Below, piece by piece: positions 8,730 through 16,573 of a stretch of 64,000 nucleotides of DNA. Below the pieces are notes generated by a model, which was not told the DNA's origin, ran no database searches, and saw only the letters and a program-made list of their open reading frames with translations. A program made the position numbers and the translations under genes. Every line of letters starts with the position of its first letter. Position 1 is the first letter of the stretch. The DNA is from Flavisphingopyxis sp963800335 (GTDB lineage: Bacteria; Pseudomonadota; Alphaproteobacteria; Sphingomonadales; Sphingomonadaceae), in NCBI GenBank assembly GCA_963800335.1, contig CAWDAN010000005.1, positions 1 to 64,000 on the forward strand, read 5' to 3'.

Positions 8730-8801
8730 TAAGGAACATATCCGGAACGGATGAGGTTTTCAAGAAGGCTCTTGGTTGTGCCGATCTGGCGCGGATATGG
8801 C

Positions 8802-9233
8802 CTAGTCCTGCGCCATCGCCAGGATCGTGCGCCATTCGTCGGGCGAGATCGGGCAGACCGACAGGCGCGACTGGCGCAGCATCGCCATCTCGGCGAGCTT
8901 CGGTTCGGCCTTCATCTGCGCGAGGCTGACCGGGTGGGCGAGTTTCTCGACCGGCTTGACGCTCACCGCGACCCATTTGTCGGGCCATTTTTCGGGCTGT
9001 TCGGCAGTCGGGTCGGGATAGGCGGCGCGGCTGACCTGCATGATCCCGACTGCGGCCTTGCCGGTGATGCTGTGATAGAACAGGACCTCGTCGCCGACGC
9101 ACATTTCGCGCATGAAATTGGCGGCCTGGGCGTTTCGTACGCCGTCCCAGCGGCCTTCGCCCTCGGCAACGAGGTCGTCCCAGCTATAGGCGTCGGGTTC
9201 GGATTTCATCAGCCAGTGGCGCGGTTCGGTCAT
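8802..9233 (-). CDS. EVE domain-containing protein
   Basis: A 143-residue single-domain protein of the EVE/PUA-like family (THYN1-like). It begins with HWLMKSEPDAYSWDDL and continues with WDGVRNAQAANFMREM and DEVLFYHS, the family's hallmark segments. EVE domains recognise modified bases in nucleic acids; in bacteria the specific ligand is often unknown. The length equals that of standalone bacterial members. It lies upstream of the regulator on the same strand, but a 211-base gap between them argues against tight coupling. Confidence 0.9.
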   Translation of the reverse strand: MTEPRHWLMKSEPDAYSWDDLVAEGEGRWDGVRNAQAANFMREMCVGDEVLFYHSITGKAAVGIMQVSRAAYPDPTAEQPEKWPDKWVAVSVKPVEKLAHPVSLAQMKAEPKLAEMAMLRQSRLSVCPISPDEWRTILAMAQD

Positions 9234-9270
9234 GGCAGTCGCCTAGCCCAAAGCAGCGGCCGATGGAAAG

Positions 9271-9314
9271 AGGGCCGTCCCCTGGCCAGTCGATCCGGCC
9301 AGGGAGGCGGCCCT
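9271..9314 (-). terminator. hairpin downstream of fasciclin gene
   Basis: On the minus strand a long imperfect hairpin (AGGGCCGCCTCCCTGGCC paired with GGCCAGGGGACGGCCCT) is followed by TCTTTCC. It lies about 60 bases beyond the fasciclin gene stop and is the best terminator candidate for it. Confidence 0.5.
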
Positions 9315-9375
9315 CAGGCGATGCGCGCCGTGAGCGGGGGGATATGCGCGCGCCGCATTGGCAAGACTTCAAATA

Positions 9376-9982
9376 TCATTCAGGGCCAGGTGCCAGCAGC
9401 TTGTCGATCGGATGGATCATCCCGTTCCCCGCAGCAATGTCCGTTCCGCCAATAGTGGCCACCTTGCCAGTACTGTCCGTAACGGTGATCATATCACCTT
9501 CCGCCTTGACTGTCAGGTCCGAACCGGCGAGCGTCTTGAGCACTGCCGATCCATCGCTTTTCTTGAGCAAAGCCCGCAAATCCGACACTTGCAGCACGCC
9601 GTTGACGATATGCGAGTTGACGATGCCGACCAGGCGCGCCTTGTTTTCGGGCATCGTCAGCATGTCGAATTGGCCATTTGGCAGTTGGTCGAACGCCGAG
9701 TCGGTCGGCACGAACAGCGTGTAGGGACCGCCGTGCGTGAGCGTCTCGCCGACTCCCGAAGCGGTCAGCGCCGCCATGAACTTGGTCGTGTCGGGAAGCT
9801 GCCGAATACTCTCGACAACGGTGTTGGCGATCGCCTCTTCATTGGCGGCCGGGACGCGAGAGCGATTCGACATCGGAGGCAATGACCGCATCGGCCTCGT
9901 TGCGCGCCGCCTTGTCGCCGCATCCGGCCAGCGCCAGCGCACCGGCCAAGGCGATGCCAATCTTCCTGCGTATCGCACCCAT
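9376..9982 (-). pseudogene. fasciclin (FAS1) lipoprotein, frameshifted
   Basis: The N-terminus from ATG 9982 is a lipoprotein signal: MGAIRRKIGIALAG then a lipobox ALAGC with cysteine near residue 21, with AAGGA 6 bases upstream of the start. The C-terminal part, in a frame offset by one base, is a complete FAS1 domain (YTLFVPTDSAFDQLP, IVNSHIVNG, ATIGGTDIAAGNGMIHPID). The two parts join only if one base is removed near 9850-9865. The repaired protein would be about 201 residues, normal for a bacterial secreted fasciclin protein involved in adhesion or stress. A GGAAC-N18-GTT element lies at 10030-10055 on the same strand; its spacer is one base longer than the usual EcfG promoter, so it is only suggestive. 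The break may be a sequencing error. Confidence 0.8.
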
Positions 9983-10150
9983 CGATCGTCCTTCTCTCTA
10001 CCGTATCGCGCCCGATCGTTCGTCGAGCCAACGTCTCAATATTCCGCCCGGTTCCGAACCTCGCATGAACGCATCGGCTCTTTTTCCGCGGACGGCATTG
10101 CTGTAGCGGATATTGCACAGCAACCCAGAATTATCGAATAGGATATCATC

Positions 10151-11083
10151 ATGTCGGATCAGGTTCCGGTCATTTCCATGCGCTTGCCGCAACGCGAATT
10201 TGCCGAGGCGTTCGGTGCCTCCTTCGAACGCTTCGGCTTCGCGATGGTCGAGGACCACGGCCTTGACCAGGAGCTGGTCGACCGGGCGTGGGAAAAAACG
10301 CGCGAATTCTTCGCCCTGCCCGACGCCGAAAAGCGCACTTACGTGCTCGAAGGCCGCGCCGGGGCGCGCGGCTATACGCCGTTCGGGACCGAGATTGCCA
10401 AGGACGCGCAGCATGTCGATCTCAAGGAATTCTGGCACGTCGGTCGCGACCTGCCCGAAGGCCATCCGCTGTCCGACAGCATGCCGCCCAACATCTGGCC
10501 CGAACGGCCCGCCGGGTTCCGCGACGCGCTCGAACCGCTGTTCGGCGAATTCGACCGGGTCGGGGGGCAGTTGCTCGCCGCGATCGCGATCTATCTCGGG
10601 CTCGACGACGACTGGTTCGAAGGTCCCGTCAGCGATGGCAACAGCGTCCTGCGGCTGCTCCATTATCCCCCCGTCGACGGGACCGCACCCGGCATCCGCG
10701 CCGGCGCTCACGAGGATATCAACCTGATCACGCTGCTCCTCGGAGCCGAGGAAGCGGGCCTCGAGATCAAGGGGCGCGACGGCGAATGGCTGCCGGTCAA
10801 TCCGCCGCAGGGCGCGCTGGCGGTCAATGTCGGCGACATGCTCCAGCGGCTGACCAACCACCGCCTGCCCTCGACGACGCACCAGGTGCGCAATCCCGAT
10901 GCGGGTCGCGCGGGCAAGGCGCGCTATTCGATGCCGTTCTTCCTGCACCTGCGGTCGGATTTTCCCATTCGCACGCTGCCCGGCTGTATCGATGCCGAGC
11001 ATCCCAACCGCTATCCCGACGCGATCCTGGCCGACGATTATCTGCGCGAACGGCTGATCGAGATCGGTCTGATGAAGGCCTAG
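10151..11083 (+). CDS. 2-oxoglutarate/Fe(II)-dependent oxygenase, IPNS-like
   Basis: A 310-residue non-haem iron oxygenase of the isopenicillin-N-synthase-like superfamily. The N-terminal DIOX_N region (FGFAMVEDHGL) is followed by the jelly-roll core with the iron ligands HED in GAHEDINLITLLL, a distal histidine in STTHQV, and the 2-oxoglutarate-binding RYS in KARYSMPFFLH. These bacterial proteins hydroxylate or desaturate small molecules; the substrate is not predictable here. The gene converges on the pteridine reductase gene, the two stops being three bases apart. The start ATG 10151 gives the normal family N-terminus MSDQVPVISM. Confidence 0.88.
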   Translation: MSDQVPVISMRLPQREFAEAFGASFERFGFAMVEDHGLDQELVDRAWEKTREFFALPDAEKRTYVLEGRAGARGYTPFGTEIAKDAQHVDLKEFWHVGRDLPEGHPLSDSMPPNIWPERPAGFRDALEPLFGEFDRVGGQLLAAIAIYLGLDDDWFEGPVSDGNSVLRLLHYPPVDGTAPGIRAGAHEDINLITLLLGAEEAGLEIKGRDGEWLPVNPPQGALAVNVGDMLQRLTNHRLPSTTHQVRNPDAGRAGKARYSMPFFLHLRSDFPIRTLPGCIDAEHPNRYPDAILADDYLRERLIEIGLMKA

Positions 11084-11086
11084 CCT

Positions 11087-11851
11087 TTACAGATAGACGA
11101 AATCGCGGTCCCATGCCTTGAGCCCGGCACCGCCATCGACGAACAAAGTCTGCCCGGTGACGTGCTCGGCACGCGCGAGATAGAGCACGGCATCGGCGAT
11201 GGCCGCGGGCGTCGGGTGGTCGGCCAGCGGCAGCATCGCGCCGACCCGGCGCCATTGCTCGGCGTCATAATCGTCGGTCGGCAGCGTCGGCCCCGGGGCG
11301 ACCGCGTTGACGCGGACATGCGGCGCAAACGCGACCGCCATCGTCCGCGTCGCCTGCCACAGCGCCTGTTTGGCGATCGTGTAGGCGAACTGGTCGGGCA
11401 CCGGGTTGGCTACCCGCTGATCGAGGATATTGACGATTGCGGCCGGGCGACCGGCCTGCGTCGCCGCCGCGGCAACGGCTTGTGCCAGCGCAACGGGGGC
11501 GAGGCAGTTGACCTGTATGTTGCGGCTCAGCGTTGCAGCATCGGCGGCGCGCCAGTCACCCTGTTCGAACAGCGAGGCGTTGTTGACCAGCAGCGTAGGC
11601 GCAGAGCCGAAATGGTCGCTGACCGCGTCGAACAGCGCGGCGACATCTTCCGGCTTGGCGAGGTCGGCATGGAACTGCGCATGCCCAAGGCGGCTTTCGT
11701 CCAACGCATCGCGTAGCGGCGTGTCGGGCTCACTCTCGCTGCGGCCGTGCAGCGCGAGGCGATAGCCAGCCCTGGCGAGTTGTGCGGCGATCTGTGCGCC
11801 GACCCGGTGCAATCCCCCGGTGACGAGGGCGAGCGGCGGCGCATCGACCAT
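11087..11851 (-). CDS. PTR1/FolM-like pteridine reductase (SDR)
   Basis: A 254-residue short-chain dehydrogenase. The cofactor motif is TGGLHRVG, which fits the TGxxxRxG form of pteridine reductases rather than the usual TGxxxGIG. The catalytic serine is replaced by Asp144 in NILDQ, with Tyr157 and Lys161 (YTIAK) following at +13 and +17. This is the same Asp-Tyr-Lys arrangement and spacing as in trypanosomatid PTR1. NNAS is present near residue 90. The gene overlaps the end of folB as TGATG, so the two are translationally coupled. Together these point to NADPH-dependent reduction of dihydropterins or dihydromonapterin. A generic SDR role cannot be excluded without an assay. Confidence 0.8.
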   Translation of the reverse strand: MVDAPPLALVTGGLHRVGAQIAAQLARAGYRLALHGRSESEPDTPLRDALDESRLGHAQFHADLAKPEDVAALFDAVSDHFGSAPTLLVNNASLFEQGDWRAADAATLSRNIQVNCLAPVALAQAVAAAATQAGRPAAIVNILDQRVANPVPDQFAYTIAKQALWQATRTMAVAFAPHVRVNAVAPGPTLPTDDYDAEQWRRVGAMLPLADHPTPAAIADAVLYLARAEHVTGQTLFVDGGAGLKAWDRDFVYL

Positions 11852-12228
11852 CAGCGCCGCGTCCGCCGCATCGTGATGCCGATCTTCTCGCTCGCTTCGG
11901 CGATCGCCAGCTTGACGATGCTGACCGTCACCGCGGTGACCTTGTCATCCTGCAGGAAGATCGTCTCGATGATATGTTCGGCGACCGATTCGATCAGCGT
12001 GAAATGCCGGTCGCGCGGGATCGCGCTGGTCGCGGCGTGTTTGAGATCCATATAGTTCTTCGACGCCGACAGCGGCGTGTCGGGGGCATAGCGATCGGCG
12101 ATCGCGAGCTCGGCGCGCACCGCGATACGCAGCGGCTGTGGCAAATGCGTCTCTTCGGAATAGATGCCCGTCAGCACGTCGATCTCAAGATCGTCGACGG
12201 CGAGGATGAGCGTGTCGGATTGGGTCAA
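11851..12228 (-). CDS. folB: dihydroneopterin aldolase family protein
   Basis: About 125 residues with the FolB fold: DTLILAVDDLEIDVLTGIY, PLRIAVRAEL, LSASKNYMDL, HFTLIESVAEHI and a C-terminal beta strand TAVTVSIVKL. Family members convert dihydroneopterin to 6-hydroxymethyl-dihydropterin in folate synthesis, or epimerise it toward monapterin. Start: I favour TTG 12228, giving TQSDTLIL at the N-terminus as in relatives; an in-frame ATG at 12267 would add 13 residues. The gene is coupled to the downstream pteridine reductase by a TGATG overlap. Divergent from the DUF1285 operon, with the promoters presumably in the 129-base gap. Confidence 0.85.
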   Translation of the reverse strand: MTQSDTLILAVDDLEIDVLTGIYSEETHLPQPLRIAVRAELAIADRYAPDTPLSASKNYMDLKHAATSAIPRDRHFTLIESVAEHIIETIFLQDDKVTAVTVSIVKLAIAEASEKIGITMRRTRR

Positions 12229-12357
12229 GTGCGGGACCTTTTGGCGTGGGCGGTGCGACCAGCGCATAGCCGCGCCGACGCGCGCGGTCGAGGGGCTGGG
12301 ACGGCAAAGCGTAAGCGCCTTTGCGTCGCCGCGCGCTTTTGCGTATTCGCGTGAACC

Positions 12358-12945
12358 ATGGCCCAGCCGATCCAGCCCCCGCCGCCCGAATTTGCCGCAA
12401 GCTCGCTCGCCGAGCTCGCGCGCCATGCCGAGGCGGGAACGCTGCCGCCGGTCGAACACTGGCAGCCGACGCATTGCGGCGACAGCGAGATGCGGATCGC
12501 CGCTGACGGGACGTGGTTCCACCAGGGTTCGCCGATCGGCCGCGCGGCGATGGTGCGATTGTTCTCGACCGTTCTGCGACGCGAACCAGACGGCAGCCAC
12601 GTCCTCGTCACCCCCGTCGAGAAGCTCGACATTGTCGTCGATGACGCGCCGTTCACCGCGGTCGAGCTGCGCGCCGAGGGCAGCGGCAACGATCGCCGGC
12701 TCGCCTTTCGCCTCAACACCGGCGACATCGTCGTCGCGGGGCCCGAGCATCCGCTGCGCTTTGCGATGCGCGATGACGGCCCGCATCCCTATCTCCACGT
12801 CCGCGGCACGATCGGCAACGGGCTCGAGGCGTTGATCGTGCGTAGCGTCTACTACGAGCTTGCCGAACTGGCACTGGCAGACGACGGCGATGCGCCCGAA
12901 CTGTGGAGCGACGGCGCGCGGTTTCCGCTGGACCCGGCATCGTGA
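12358..12945 (+). CDS. DUF1285 family protein
   Basis: A 195-residue protein of the DUF1285 family, common in Alphaproteobacteria. Recognisable segments are the proline-rich start, MRIAADGTWFHQGSPIGR, MVRLFSTVLRRE and HPYLHVRGTIGNGLEALIVRSVYYELAEL. There is no signal peptide or membrane segment. The function is unknown. It is the first gene of an operon: its stop overlaps the GTG start of the Nudix gene (GTGA), which in turn overlaps cca. The conserved company of a CoA-type Nudix hydrolase and a tRNA nucleotidyltransferase is typical but does not reveal the role. Confidence 0.85.
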   Translation: MAQPIQPPPPEFAASSLAELARHAEAGTLPPVEHWQPTHCGDSEMRIAADGTWFHQGSPIGRAAMVRLFSTVLRREPDGSHVLVTPVEKLDIVVDDAPFTAVELRAEGSGNDRRLAFRLNTGDIVVAGPEHPLRFAMRDDGPHPYLHVRGTIGNGLEALIVRSVYYELAELALADDGDAPELWSDGARFPLDPAS

Positions 12946-13583
12946 GCCTGACTGACGCCCTGCGTGGTGCGCTTGCCGAGGGCGCGCACCGGGCCTCTCC
13001 GCAGGTTGGCGACGAACGCCGCACGATCGCCCCGCCGAGCGTCGATCCGGTTGCGGCGGCGGTGCTGATCGCCTTTATCGACCGGCCGCGCCCCGCGATC
13101 ATCCTGACGCGCCGGACCGAAATGCTGCGCAAGCATCCCGGCCAGGTTGCCTTTCCCGGGGGGCGGATCGACCCCGGCGAAGATGCCGTCGCCGCCGCAC
13201 TGCGCGAGGCCGAGGAAGAAATCGCGCTGCCGCGCGACAAGGTCGAGATCATCGGGCTCGGCCCGACCTACATTACCGGGACCAATTTCCATGTCACCCC
13301 CGTGATCGCGACGGTGCCGGACGGCGTCATCCTGACACCCAATCCCGACGAGGTCGCGGCGGTGTTCGACATCGATGCCGAAGCGCTTTTCGCTCCCGCC
13401 AACCGCGAAAGCCACGAGGGCGAATGGCAGGGCGCGACGTGGCGCTATTACCGCATCATCGGCCACGCCGAGACGGTCTGGGGCGCGACCGCGGGCATTG
13501 TCATCAACGTCGCCGCCCAGCTCGGCCTCGACAGCAACCCGGCGCGGTTCAACCGCGACGCCGGGCAGCGGATGCACGCATGA
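12942..13583 (+). CDS. Nudix hydrolase, CoA pyrophosphatase type
   Basis: A 213-residue Nudix hydrolase. The NudL/UPF0035-type signature is visible (ILTRRTEMLRKHPGQVAFPGG-like, near residues 55-70), and it runs into the Nudix box GGRIDPGEDAVAAALREAEEE. Members cleave CoA and its derivatives to 3',5'-ADP and phosphopantetheine. Start GTG 12942 overlaps the upstream stop by GTGA; a longer in-frame extension to 12903 overlaps DUF1285 and is not supported. The end overlaps the cca start by ATGA. Confidence 0.88.
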   Translation: MSLTDALRGALAEGAHRASPQVGDERRTIAPPSVDPVAAAVLIAFIDRPRPAIILTRRTEMLRKHPGQVAFPGGRIDPGEDAVAAALREAEEEIALPRDKVEIIGLGPTYITGTNFHVTPVIATVPDGVILTPNPDEVAAVFDIDAEALFAPANRESHEGEWQGATWRYYRIIGHAETVWGATAGIVINVAAQLGLDSNPARFNRDAGQRMHA

Positions 13584-14794
13584 AGGCGGCCATGCTTCCC
13601 GCCGCCGACTGGACGCGCGACCCGCGCCTTGCCCGGCTCGTCGCCGCGCTGAGCGCCGATGGCGGCGCGGTACGCTATGTCGGCGGCGCGGTCCGCGACA
13701 CGATCGCCGGGCTGGTGGCGAGCGACGTCGACCTGGCGACCCCGCTCGAGCCGGTCGAGGTCATTGCACGCCTCGAGGCCGCAAACATCAAGGCGGTCCC
13801 GACGGGCATTGCGCATGGCACCGTCACCGCGGTGGTCGAGGGAAAGCCGTTCGAAGTGACGACGCTGCGCCGCGATGTTGCGACCGACGGACGCCGCGCC
13901 ACCGTCGCCTTCGCGACCGACTGGCGCGACGACGCCGCGCGGCGCGATTTCACGATCAACGCGCTCTACGCCGACCCGCAGAGCGGCGCGATCAGCGACT
14001 ATTTCGGCGGGCTCGACGATCTTGCCGCGGGCCGCGTGCGTTTCATCGGCGACGCCGCCGCGCGGATCGACGAAGACCATCTGCGGATCCTGCGCTTCTT
14101 TCGCTTCCATGCCCGGTTCGGCAAAGGCGCGCCAGACGAGCAGGCGCTCGCCGCGGTCGTTGCCAAGGCGGAGACGATGCGCGCACTGTCGCGCGAGCGA
14201 ATCGCGAGCGAAGTGCTGCGCCTGCTCGCATTCGACGATCCGCGCACGACGATCGAGGTGATGGTCGGACACTGTATCTTCGCCCCGATCGTGCCCGAGA
14301 TCGACGCGGCATCGCTTGCGCGGCTCGATACGCTGATCGCCAACGAGCGGGCCTCGGGAGCCAAGGCCGACGGCGTCCTCCGCCTGATTGCACTGGCGCC
14401 GATCGCCCCCGACGAGGCCGCATCAATGGTCGCGCGGCTCAAGCTGTCGAGCGCCAACCAACGTCGTGCCAAATGTGCGCGCATGGCCGGTGCCCGGCTT
14501 TCGGAAGACCCGCGCCACCTCGCCTATCGCCTGGGCATCGAGGCAGCACGCGACGGCTGGCTGTTGTCGGGTGATCGGTCGGCGGCGACGCAGGCGCTCG
14601 GTCGGCTCGACGGCTGGACGCCGCCGAAGCTGCCGATCAGGGGCGGCATGATCGTGTCGCGCGGGATCGCCGCCGGGCCGTTGGTGGCGCAGTTTCTCGC
14701 AGAGGTCGAGAGCCGCTGGGTCGCGGAGGATTTTCCCGATGATACGCGCGCGCGCGAAATCCTCGATCAGTTGCTCGAGGAAAGCTTCCAGTAA
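13580..14794 (+). CDS. cca: CCA tRNA nucleotidyltransferase / poly(A) polymerase family
   Basis: A 404-residue class II nucleotidyltransferase. The N-terminal catalytic motif is YVGGAVRDTI followed by SDVDLATPL with the metal-binding DxD; RRDFTINALY and FIGDAAARIDEDHLRILRFFRFHARFG-type segments follow, then the helical C-terminal body. In Alphaproteobacteria this gene usually provides CCA-adding or CC-adding activity for tRNA repair. Start ATG 13580 overlaps the Nudix stop. The 3' end overlaps the convergent GGDEF-EAL gene by 28 bases. CCA is already encoded in all four tRNAs of this window, so the role would be repair rather than de novo addition for those. Confidence 0.92.
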   Translation: MKAAMLPAADWTRDPRLARLVAALSADGGAVRYVGGAVRDTIAGLVASDVDLATPLEPVEVIARLEAANIKAVPTGIAHGTVTAVVEGKPFEVTTLRRDVATDGRRATVAFATDWRDDAARRDFTINALYADPQSGAISDYFGGLDDLAAGRVRFIGDAAARIDEDHLRILRFFRFHARFGKGAPDEQALAAVVAKAETMRALSRERIASEVLRLLAFDDPRTTIEVMVGHCIFAPIVPEIDAASLARLDTLIANERASGAKADGVLRLIALAPIAPDEAASMVARLKLSSANQRRAKCARMAGARLSEDPRHLAYRLGIEAARDGWLLSGDRSAATQALGRLDGWTPPKLPIRGGMIVSRGIAAGPLVAQFLAEVESRWVAEDFPDDTRAREILDQLLEESFQ

Positions 14795-16473
14795 GTGAAA
14801 GCCTTATCGGCGCTGATCGGCCGCGAATAATAAAAGCCCTGTCCGTAGGTGCAGCCGAGCAGCGACAACGCGCGCTCGATTTCCTTGCATTCGATGCCCT
14901 CGGCGGTCGTTTCCATGTCGAGCGAGTCGGCGAGACCCTGGATCGTCCGCAGGATCGCTGCCTGGTCCTGGTCGTCGGTCAGGCCGCTGACGAAGCTCTG
15001 GTCGATCTTGAGCACGTCGATCGGCAGGCGCTGGAGATAGGCGAGGTTCGAATAGCCGGTGCCGAAATCGTCCATCGCGACGCGCGCCTTGAGCGACTTG
15101 AGCTCGGCGAGCACCGCCATCGCGCGGTCGGGATCGCCGATGATCGCGCTCTCGGTCAGTTCGAGCATCAGCCGGTCGCCGGCGATCCCCGAAGAGGCGA
15201 GCGCGCGGCGAACAACATCGGCGACATCGTCTCGGGCGAGCTGGATCGCCGAAACGTTGACGCCGACATACACCGGAATCTCCTGGCCCAGCTTGCGGTC
15301 CCATTCGGCGAGCGTGTTTGCCGCAGTCTCGATCGCCCAGCGGCCCAGCGGGACAATCAGGCCCGAATCCTCGGCAATCGGGATGAAATCGTCGGGCGCG
15401 ATCGCGCCGTCCTTGTGATCCCAGCGCGCCAGCGCCTCGAAACCCGCGACACGGCCGGTCTTGAGTTCGACCAGCGGCTGGAAGGCGAGCGTCAGCTCGT
15501 CGTTCTCGATCGCCTCGCGAAGCTGCGTTTCGAGGCTGAAGCGGTCCTTGGTGACGGTGCCGACCTGCGGTTCGTAGATCTCGGTGCGGTCGGTCTGCTT
15601 GGCGCGCTTCATCGCGATCTGCGCGTGACGCATGACATTGTCGACATCGACATCGCCATTGCGCTGGATCGCGCAACCGATCGCACAATCGATGCTGATC
15701 TGCAGTTCGGACAGGCGGCACGGATTGTCGAAACAGCCCCGCACGCGCCGGGCGATTTCGCGCACGTCGACGCGGCCGTTGGCGACCTTCGCGAAAATCG
15801 AGAATTCGTCCCCGCCGGTCCGCGCGAGGAAATCGCCGGCGCGCAGGTTCGACTGGAGGCGGCGCGCGACGGTGATCAGCAATTCGTCGCCGGCGAGCGG
15901 GCCGATCGCCTCGTTGATGCGGCTGAAGCGCGCGAGGTCGATCGCAAGGATCGCGAATTCCTGCTTCTGCATCGCCGATCGCTTGAGCATCTTGTCGACC
16001 GCGTCTTCGAAGCCGCTGCGATTGGGCAGGCCGGTCAACGCGTCGGAGACCATTTCGCGCCGCAGGTTGCGTTCGGTGCGAACCTGGTTGGTGCGGTCGA
16101 GCAACGACAGCACGACAAGGTCGAGATCGTTGTCGCCGCGCGGCAGGCGCGCCGCGGTGACATCGTAATCGCGTCCGGCGACATCGCCGCCGCCACGCCA
16201 GGTGAACTGGGCGCTCAGCGCGTCACCCGAGGCGAATATCTTGAGCAGGGTCGTCAGTTCGGCAAAATGTTGCGTCCCGGTCTTCTGAAGATCGAGATCG
16301 CGGAAGTGATCGTTGGGAGAGACGACATCGAAATGGCCGTCGGCATGAATTTCCACGATCGCCGCCGCAATCGGCAACGCTTCGAGCAGGCGATCAGAAT
16401 ATGTCTCTCCTCGCGCCGAGGAGCCCGCCTCCGGATCAGGCAAGAGATGCTTTATGGACGCCTTCTTAGGCAC
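14767..16473 (-). CDS. diguanylate cyclase/phosphodiesterase (GGDEF-EAL)
   Basis: A 568-residue cytoplasmic c-di-GMP enzyme without membrane segments. An N-terminal PAS-like region covers about residues 25-130. The GGDEF domain has an intact active-site motif at residues 220-224 and an inhibitory I-site RAGD at 211-214 with the correct five-residue spacing. The EAL domain has EAL at 346-348, then DDFGTGYSN and KIDQSFV, so both domains look catalytically competent. The start is GTG 16473. The gene follows parC on the same strand after a 100-base gap. Net direction of activity cannot be inferred; the PAS-like region may sense a ligand. Confidence 0.92.
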   Translation of the reverse strand: MPKKASIKHLLPDPEAGSSARGETYSDRLLEALPIAAAIVEIHADGHFDVVSPNDHFRDLDLQKTGTQHFAELTTLLKIFASGDALSAQFTWRGGGDVAGRDYDVTAARLPRGDNDLDLVVLSLLDRTNQVRTERNLRREMVSDALTGLPNRSGFEDAVDKMLKRSAMQKQEFAILAIDLARFSRINEAIGPLAGDELLITVARRLQSNLRAGDFLARTGGDEFSIFAKVANGRVDVREIARRVRGCFDNPCRLSELQISIDCAIGCAIQRNGDVDVDNVMRHAQIAMKRAKQTDRTEIYEPQVGTVTKDRFSLETQLREAIENDELTLAFQPLVELKTGRVAGFEALARWDHKDGAIAPDDFIPIAEDSGLIVPLGRWAIETAANTLAEWDRKLGQEIPVYVGVNVSAIQLARDDVADVVRRALASSGIAGDRLMLELTESAIIGDPDRAMAVLAELKSLKARVAMDDFGTGYSNLAYLQRLPIDVLKIDQSFVSGLTDDQDQAAILRTIQGLADSLDMETTAEGIECKEIERALSLLGCTYGQGFYYSRPISADKAFTYWKLSSSN

Positions 16474-16573
16474 GTACGAACCCCGTTCTGCCGCCGAAAA
16501 GTGACTTTCGAGCGGAGACCCTAGGCGTCAGGCTGTAAAATAAGCGTTACGCCGGACGAGTTATTTTCGTCGC

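Noticed and set aside
8732..8757. GGAAC at 8732 as a stress promoter
   Set aside because: The following GTT is 18 bases away and no plus-strand gene follows.
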